Origin: Amphirosellinia nigrospora
Lineage: Eukaryota > Ascomycota > Sordariomycetes > Xylariales > Xylariaceae
Direction of reading: 5' to 3'
DNA: 64,000 bases
Assembly (NCBI GenBank): GCA_004123355.1
Contig: SCHM01000001.1
Location: 6,644,193-6,708,192 of the forward strand
In this document: positions 58,401-64,000 of the stretch, one piece after another
Numbering within the stretch: the stretch's first letter is position 1
Layout: every line of letters begins with the position of its first letter
Program-made: the position numbers and the translations under genes
Notes under the pieces: generated by a model
What the model saw: the letters and a program-made list of their open reading frames with translations, nothing else
What the model was told of the DNA's origin: nothing
The model's database searches: none

Positions 58401-60255
58401 ATTACCTACTACAACAGGATAGATTAAAAGGTGTCAAGACTCAAGTTTTCGAGCTACTTGCACGCCTGTGATAGGACTTGGGCTGCGCGAATCGGTCTGT
58501 ACTTGAGCAAGTCCTGCTGGGTAGGTAGGTAGTCTCCTCTCTGGTGGCTCGGATAGGTTCGGGTTGGAGGAAAGGTTTCTTTGCTCATCGCCAACTCCAT
58601 GTATACAATTTCGCTGCTTTAATGAGCCGTGGCACATCGGCACGAAATCGTTTGGGAGAAAGATGAGGAAGGATTCAATGTGACGAGTTTAAACAATGCA
58701 GGCGAGAATCCGGTTGGTCCCAATGCTTCTCTGCCTTTAATAAGCACAGCAAGGTCCTGATCAGCACCAACAGTACTCGCAGCTGATGAGCAGGGACATC
58801 TCAACTGCTGACCACATAAATCTTACGATTTTCTTTCCGCATGCAGACCTTATGTTTTGGGTATCCGATAGGGAGGTATTATTTATTTTTGGAAGTATCA
58901 TTTGACTTGTGAATATGTATCTTTTGTAAGTTTGTAATGTACTGTCTGCGTACCTCCGAGATCTACCTTGTCATCAAATGTGCTTTTTCGACGAAGATTA
59001 AAATGTGAGGAGGCGTAGGGATACGAAATGTTTGTAGCTGTACTTTCATGAAAGGTGCAACTAGAAAGCCTTTCAGTCATAGGGGTACGACATATTGAGA
59101 TTATGTCTCAAATTCCTCATGCTACTTCGTAGGTGCTCACGTCGTGGCCTAATTTATTCATCGTTCTTGCAATACTAATATTTGTGCGCTGGAAGATCTC
59201 TCTATTGGTCGGCAACGCTGCTTTATTGTTTTATATAACGCATAATTTACATGTTTGTACTTTCTCCATTTGAACTCATATCAAAATCGCAAGTTGAATC
59301 AAGAAAAGTTAGTTCTTGATGAAGACAAGTTCGAAGTGAAGTTGAAATGTCGTTTTTTCTTATCTAAAAAGGTAATCTGTGGCTCCCTTACAAGAAAGAC
59401 GCAATACGAGTGGTCATTAACTGGCCCTGTAGTTTTTCTCCCTGATCTCACTTCTTTTCTACCACCATTTCCCGCCATTGCTAGTACAAGAGTGTCAACA
59501 CGGGCCATTCAGACGAAGCCAGAAAGCCCTGAGTGAAAAGTATATAGCCCACAAAAAAACAAAAACCAATCAATCTGTAGTCTGTTGGTATATTCTGCAA
59601 TCTGGTACCAATAATATGCCGTCCACTGCTTAAACCCAAGCACTAAAAACCGTTGTAGATAACACACTTGAACTCCAATTTTGAACAATCCTTTTTTTTT
59701 TCTTCCTTTTTTTTGGATTCTGATAGAATCATGCACTAAACGTATAGTACGGAGCCTTCCAATAATCCAAGGTAGGACGGCGCTTGAGTACTGGTAGATT
59801 GACCTGAGCGACGAGCTTAAAGTGTTCTCGCGCTTCTTCTCTCGTACTATGCAGCCGTAGGTTCCCACCATTGATTTTATGGGGCCGTAAAAAGTAATGT
59901 CTTTTGCTTGTTTTGGTGTGCTTGTCGTAGGTATTCCAATTAAGCAATAACATGGAAAGCCACAATGCTTTTTTCCTGGAGTCCAATTCCTCGCTTCATG
60001 CTTTGATCGGTTGCCCGATAGCAAAATCAGATCTAATGCCCGCCGTGTCCTCAAATAAAATGAAGGAACTCCTTTTGATGTCTAACGAGTGAAATTTACC
60101 CCTTTCTTTCCGGTACTGCTGGCATCGCCGGCTGGCCGTCCGTGTATATGAAGAAAGGAAGGCGATTATTAGAATATATATAGAGATAGAAGAGGGATGT
60201 CGAAGGAGTGAAGTATTTTGTAGTCAATAGAACACTACCGGCCCTGCACTGGCGG
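55465..60255. other. 4.8 kb gene-poor stretch
   Basis: No gene is supported. The DNA is moderately AT-rich with scattered TAGGTAGGTA motifs (58405, 58522). ORFs at 59255-59536 and 59509-60054 (minus, 181 codons) include homopolymer-encoded Lys runs and look random; the latter probably lies in the 3' region of the bZIP gene. Confidence 0.4.
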
Positions 60256-61929
60256 TTATCTCTGTGACGGGTCTGTAGATGCTCGTGGCCCTGTTGCCCA
60301 CCCCGTCTCGTATGGTTCCCTTTTCAGCTGCTGAACTGGTGTGTGTGCGCCCGATACCGCCGTTGTGGGTGTACCCGAGGCTGAGCCAAGTCGCAATGGT
60401 GGAAGCTGGGGCGCTTGCGGCCTCGCCGAAGGGGTTCCGGGATGCGAGATCGAAGTGGGATATCCCGAGGCGGCGATCGGTGGGAGAGAACCTGGAGCCG
60501 AACCGTAAGGGGTAGACATAAATCCGATTTGGGGATGGGGATCCGTCCTGCGCCGCTGTGATGATCTTTCGCCAGTCTCGGGGTCAGCAGCGCCATATGT
60601 AGGCCTGGGCATGAGTGGCGAAGGTCTGGATCCAATGCTTGGGTCTGGACTTGGTGACCCCTGAAACGCGAGATCACTGACACTGGGCGTTTGGTATACG
60701 ATGTCGCGTAACCGATCGCGGTCTGATCGAAGCCTGTCATTGTCGTTTTCTAGCGCCTGGATCCGCGCCTCGAGCTCACGGTACTGGCTTTCCATCCTCT
60801 GGTGTTCCATACGCTCTTGCGTTTCTCGGTCCTTTTTCCTCTTACGAAACCTCTGAGACGCCCCTGCGTTGCGTTGACGCTTTTCATCCGCTTGTTTTGA
60901 TCCTTGCTGCGTGTCGACGGGAACAATGAATGCTTCGCCGTGAGCTGGTTGGATATGAAGAGCGGCTTGACCTTCTCCAAACGCGAAGCTCCTAACGCCC
61001 GCTGAGCTATATTGTAAGGGGTGTTCGTTCCCCCCCGACCACCTGGGATCCCCTCCATGTCCTAGATATCCACTGTGGGTGTGGGTCATATTAGGAGCAG
61101 CGAAAGGGTTGTGTGGCGAGTATCCTGAGGGCTGCCCTGGCGGGACGCTTGAGCCACTAGGGAAAAAAGCACGACTTTGTAAGCTGGGGCTTGGACGATG
61201 CGGAATCGGCTGTGAAATTGAGTGGGTTGATGTGGGCAACGGTGGCATATTAGGAGGTGGTCGATTCGCCGGGCTTGCCACTCTACCGAGCTGTTGTATT
61301 AAAGGGGAAGCTCTCGTGGAAAAGGACTGCTCTGGCCGCCCATGAACACCAACTTCACGGCTCGAATCCTGGGACCTGGATAAGCGATGCTGATGATGAG
61401 GTGGAGGTGGATTGAGAGCTCGCATGGAATGATGTTGTCCGAGACTGATCAATCGTGGTGACACGGAGGTCATAGACCGTCTTGCTGCTGCTATTGGTGG
61501 GTATGGGCGAGTGGTGACCGGGGAGCTGCGCTCCACAGATGACGGCGCTGTTGATGGCTGGTCGTCGATGGTGGGTGTGGTATGTCCGGGTCTCGTCGTC
61601 CCCAGCGGATGAAACGCGAAATGAGGTGCTACTCCGGGACTCGAGTTCGATGCCAAACTTGGCGCTCTAGGACTTGAAGAAGTCTCCTCCCTCATTAGAG
61701 ATGGTTGAGCTTCAGATGGGTTTAAAATAGTGTGGACACCAAGGGATCTCAAAGGCAGTGTTTGCTGCATCATCCCGCCATTAGACGGAGAAATGCTAGT
61801 GCTCTCGAGCACCCTGTTCTCTGTATGGTCACCGCCTCCCCGAAGGACTGTCTGGTACCGGGTCGATTCTGCAGGTGTTTTGGGTGATATCTGAGGCGAA
61901 GCAGACGAACCCGCGTGTTCCCCCGACAT
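60256..61929 (-). CDS. bZIP transcription factor
   Basis: A single exon, read from the first ATG at 61929, gives 557 residues. The frame is open for 83 further codons, to 62178, without an ATG. The basic region is KRQRNAGASQRFRKRKKDRE at about 346-365 (the conserved N-x7-R contact pattern is N351...R359), followed by a leucine-zipper-like helix (YRELEARIQALENDNDRLRS, then DRDRLRDIVY). The basic region resembles fungal factors with Ala/Ser-rich contacts of the CYS3/ADA-like kind, not AP-1 or GCN4 types. The rest is Ser/Pro/His-rich and disordered, with one ordered-looking motif near the N-terminus (LPLRSLGVHTILNPSEAQPS). A nuclear regulator; the target genes are unknown. Confidence 0.85.
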   Translation of the reverse strand: MSGEHAGSSASPQISPKTPAESTRYQTVLRGGGDHTENRVLESTSISPSNGGMMQQTLPLRSLGVHTILNPSEAQPSLMREETSSSPRAPSLASNSSPGVAPHFAFHPLGTTRPGHTTPTIDDQPSTAPSSVERSSPVTTRPYPPIAAARRSMTSVSPRLISLGQHHSMRALNPPPPHHQHRLSRSQDSSREVGVHGRPEQSFSTRASPLIQQLGRVASPANRPPPNMPPLPTSTHSISQPIPHRPSPSLQSRAFFPSGSSVPPGQPSGYSPHNPFAAPNMTHTHSGYLGHGGDPRWSGGNEHPLQYSSAGVRSFAFGEGQAALHIQPAHGEAFIVPVDTQQGSKQADEKRQRNAGASQRFRKRKKDRETQERMEHQRMESQYRELEARIQALENDNDRLRSDRDRLRDIVYQTPSVSDLAFQGSPSPDPSIGSRPSPLMPRPTYGAADPETGERSSQRRRTDPHPQIGFMSTPYGSAPGSLPPIAASGYPTSISHPGTPSARPQAPQLPPLRLGSASGTPTTAVSGAHTPVQQLKREPYETGWATGPRASTDPSQR

Positions 61930-62178
61930 CGAAGCCTTCTCCCTTGCACTTGAATGGTCTCCAGGTTCCAGACATCGACCACCCTTGGTATTAGGAGCCC
62001 GATACTCGTAGTTCCTAGTTTCCACCCGGCCAATATTGGGCCGATCCCCGCCCTGGCCACCACGTACCTGGCCTGGCCAATATTTGTAGCTGGACGGGCT
62101 TTCTGTAACTGCGAATGGGTGATAATTGTAGGATAAGGGCTGCGGGGTTACCGAGTGAACTTGCTGTAGGACCGCCAC
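61930..62178 (-). other. coding-like extension upstream of the bZIP ATG
   Basis: This stretch is in frame with the bZIP protein and reads like ordered protein (PLSYNYHPFAVTESPSSYKY, then VGRVETR-like RVETRNYEYRAPNTKGG). It has no ATG and is closed upstream by a TAG near 62200. A TTAG splice acceptor lies right before ACATCGTGGCG. It may be an internal part of the protein reached by an upstream exon or by non-AUG initiation, or plain leader. Confidence 0.4.
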
Positions 62179-64000
62179 GATGTCTAACGAGGAATTGCTC
62201 TACGTGCTGTAGGGCAACGATGGTGTGGTTTAGATATTTCTATTAGTAATGCAGACGACGATGGAGGGAGTTCGTTGTGTAAAGCCTGCTGCCTCTGGGA
62301 GGAATATATTTCCTACTAGTACTGGCGCTATCCCGAGAACCTCTTTTTCGTAGAGGAGACAAATTGACCTGTCCAGGTGTAGACTTAGAACTTGCCAGAA
62401 TCTAGGTAAGGTGAAGGATGGTAGGAGTAGTTAATAATAATAATGGTGGATGCTTCGAAAGGGCGACTGCTGGTGGGAGAGAAGCAGGGGAAGTTGGGTC
62501 AGTGCTCTGGATGAGAGCGGTACGAGGATCAGCTGGCCTAGAGTGCCCAAGCCGGGACTTGCTACCACTATGATTGCCAATGAAGAGTGACGCAAGAATT
62601 TGACCAGTCAGAGTCCTCCTTAGAAGCCCTGCACAATGAATGGCTGGGGAAGGTCTTGAGACGCAAATCTTCAATACTAGGGTCCAAGTGATAGACTAAT
62701 TAGCACCCTAGTGGAGGAACGATAGTTCTCGAGTAGTGAAGGAGCTGTAATAAATCGTTGTAACCTGGCTTGTCTTTCGATGTGGTGAGAATTGGCGCCT
62801 TTGAAGCAAAGTATACACAAATTTGATGGAGATGATGTTACGATGTGGCGAACTGTGCCTTACTATAGTGGCTTCGTGATGATTTTCGTACTCGAAGGGC
62901 TGAATGGAAGAAGAGACGTGGGTGGAGCTCCTAGGCTAGTAGTTCATTCAAAGTTATTCTGAGCAAAGTTGCTACTCTTGAATCAATACAATGTCTTCTC
63001 AAGCTATTGCTCCGATCCAGGATTCTTATCAAGGGAATATTCTCAATTCGTGCTAGCCTGCGTGTGGGCCAAACATGGGTAGGTATGATTTGGCCAGCCG
63101 GGGTACAGACTCCCAGGGGGCCCTTGTGAAAGTCGACATAAAAAGGTGGTGCTGAGTTACCGACAGGGCTTAGAGCCTTACCTTACTTGATGAAGGTACA
63201 TTTATACTTAGGGATAGGACTTCAGGTCATACAGTACGTTATGTTATATACATGAAGTGAGACAGTAATACAATGTGCCAATCAACCTGAGCTCGAAACC
63301 TCGCAGCCTTACAGCCCGAACCTATCAGACCATCGAATGCTTGTTTTTGAATACTTGTTTTTGCAAGGAGTACGCGAAACATCGTGATACAATTGCTAGC
63401 AGTCGTCAGGGTGCTACTAGTATACCGGCAGCTTTCCGGCAAATAGTGACATCGGACCCTAGAACCACATACTAGGGAGTTGGTCGATGGCGCCTCCTAT
63501 TGACAACAACGTTGATCAGTCTCCCCACGGCCTCTGAGGTCGACTACCTGCGACTACTACGAATCTGACCACAAAGCAAAGGCAGTGGAGACTTTCGGGT
63601 ACCAATATGCTCAACTTTCTAGCTTTCTCAGTTTTGGCACTCAGAGGGCGGGTATCGACCTGACAGAAAATGAAGGCATCGTGATGGAGCTGCTAGCCTA
63701 TAGTTGCTGTGTTTGGAGTGTACACGTAAGTCGGCATGCAGTTCGCATAGGTAGACATGATCAGTCGGGCGGTGAGACCGACGCGTGACATACGGGGGCA
63801 GATGAGGCTGGATTGTACTGCGTTGCTACATAATGTATGTAGGTATGTCTTGAGGTGGGCTTGTGGAGCCGGTATCGAACCGAAGAGGTAAACGACCACG
63901 ATACTTTCTTGGCCATGTGCTCTCTGATGAATTCGCAACAAGCTGTTTACTACAACAGCTCTAGCTGATCGGCGAGTCCTGGGGGCTAGTGATGCAATAC
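62179..64000. other. bZIP leader and terminal spacer
   Basis: 62179-62700 on the minus strand is a long leader-like region with CT-rich DNA and a TTACTAAT branch-like site at about 62246. 62700-64000 shows no supportable gene. Confidence 0.4.

Noticed and set aside
59509-60054. 181-codon minus-strand ORF
   Set aside because: It starts at a downstream flank of the bZIP gene, contains homopolymer-derived Lys/Phe runs and shows no protein-like pattern.
63858-63925. tRNA-like sequence on the minus strand (CGGTTCGATACCGG, GTGGTC)
   Set aside because: The T-arm-like piece does not pair properly, and no matching acceptor stem or anticodon arm could be found at the right spacing.

Overview
The window is nuclear DNA of a filamentous ascomycete (Pezizomycotina). 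I infer Sordariomycetes from overall gene style, which is not proof. The evidence is compact genes with 47-150 bp GT-AG introns, CTNAC-type branch points just upstream of the acceptors, gene pairs on both strands, and a set of conserved fungal proteins. I saw no rRNA, CRISPR array, intact transposon or viral element, and no convincing tRNA.

Layout. 0-4.3 kb holds two small uncertain genes, the remains of a membrane-protein gene, a HAL2-type bisphosphate nucleotidase and a TATA-led short ORF. 5.6-7.0 kb is a PAP2/AUR1-like membrane enzyme, followed by about 3 kb without genes. 10-16.2 kb carries a BTB/POZ protein, a hypothetical gene interrupted by a stop, a proline-rich protein that only appears once a small intron is removed, and a MARVEL-like membrane protein with a Gln-rich tail. 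18.8-32.5 kb is the densest part: a CorA-like transporter, a seven-span membrane protein, cystathionine beta-synthase, SRP receptor beta, an AKR1-type palmitoyltransferase and an SDR reductase. 32.5-39.5 kb is nearly empty. 39.5-46.7 kb carries a basic disordered protein, then an MDR oxidoreductase divergent from the sterol C-14 reductase ERG24. 48.0-55.5 kb carries a secreted GH55-type beta-1,3-glucanase with 12 exons and a sugar transporter. After about 4.8 kb of spacer, a bZIP transcription factor lies at 60-62 kb.

How the genes relate. This is mostly scattered housekeeping and not one pathway. Loose links are sulfur metabolism (HAL2 and CYS4, 20 kb apart), membrane lipids (PAP2/AUR1-like and ERG24), and extracellular glucan breakdown followed by sugar uptake (the GH55 enzyme directly upstream of the sugar transporter). 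I did not find a clear new multi-gene system. The most useful leads are two damaged host genes, a bZIP factor whose coding-like N-terminus has no AUG, a splice-phase conflict in the sugar transporter, and several long intergenic hairpins. All exon boundaries were worked out by hand from splice signals, reading phase and family resemblance; no alignment was run.
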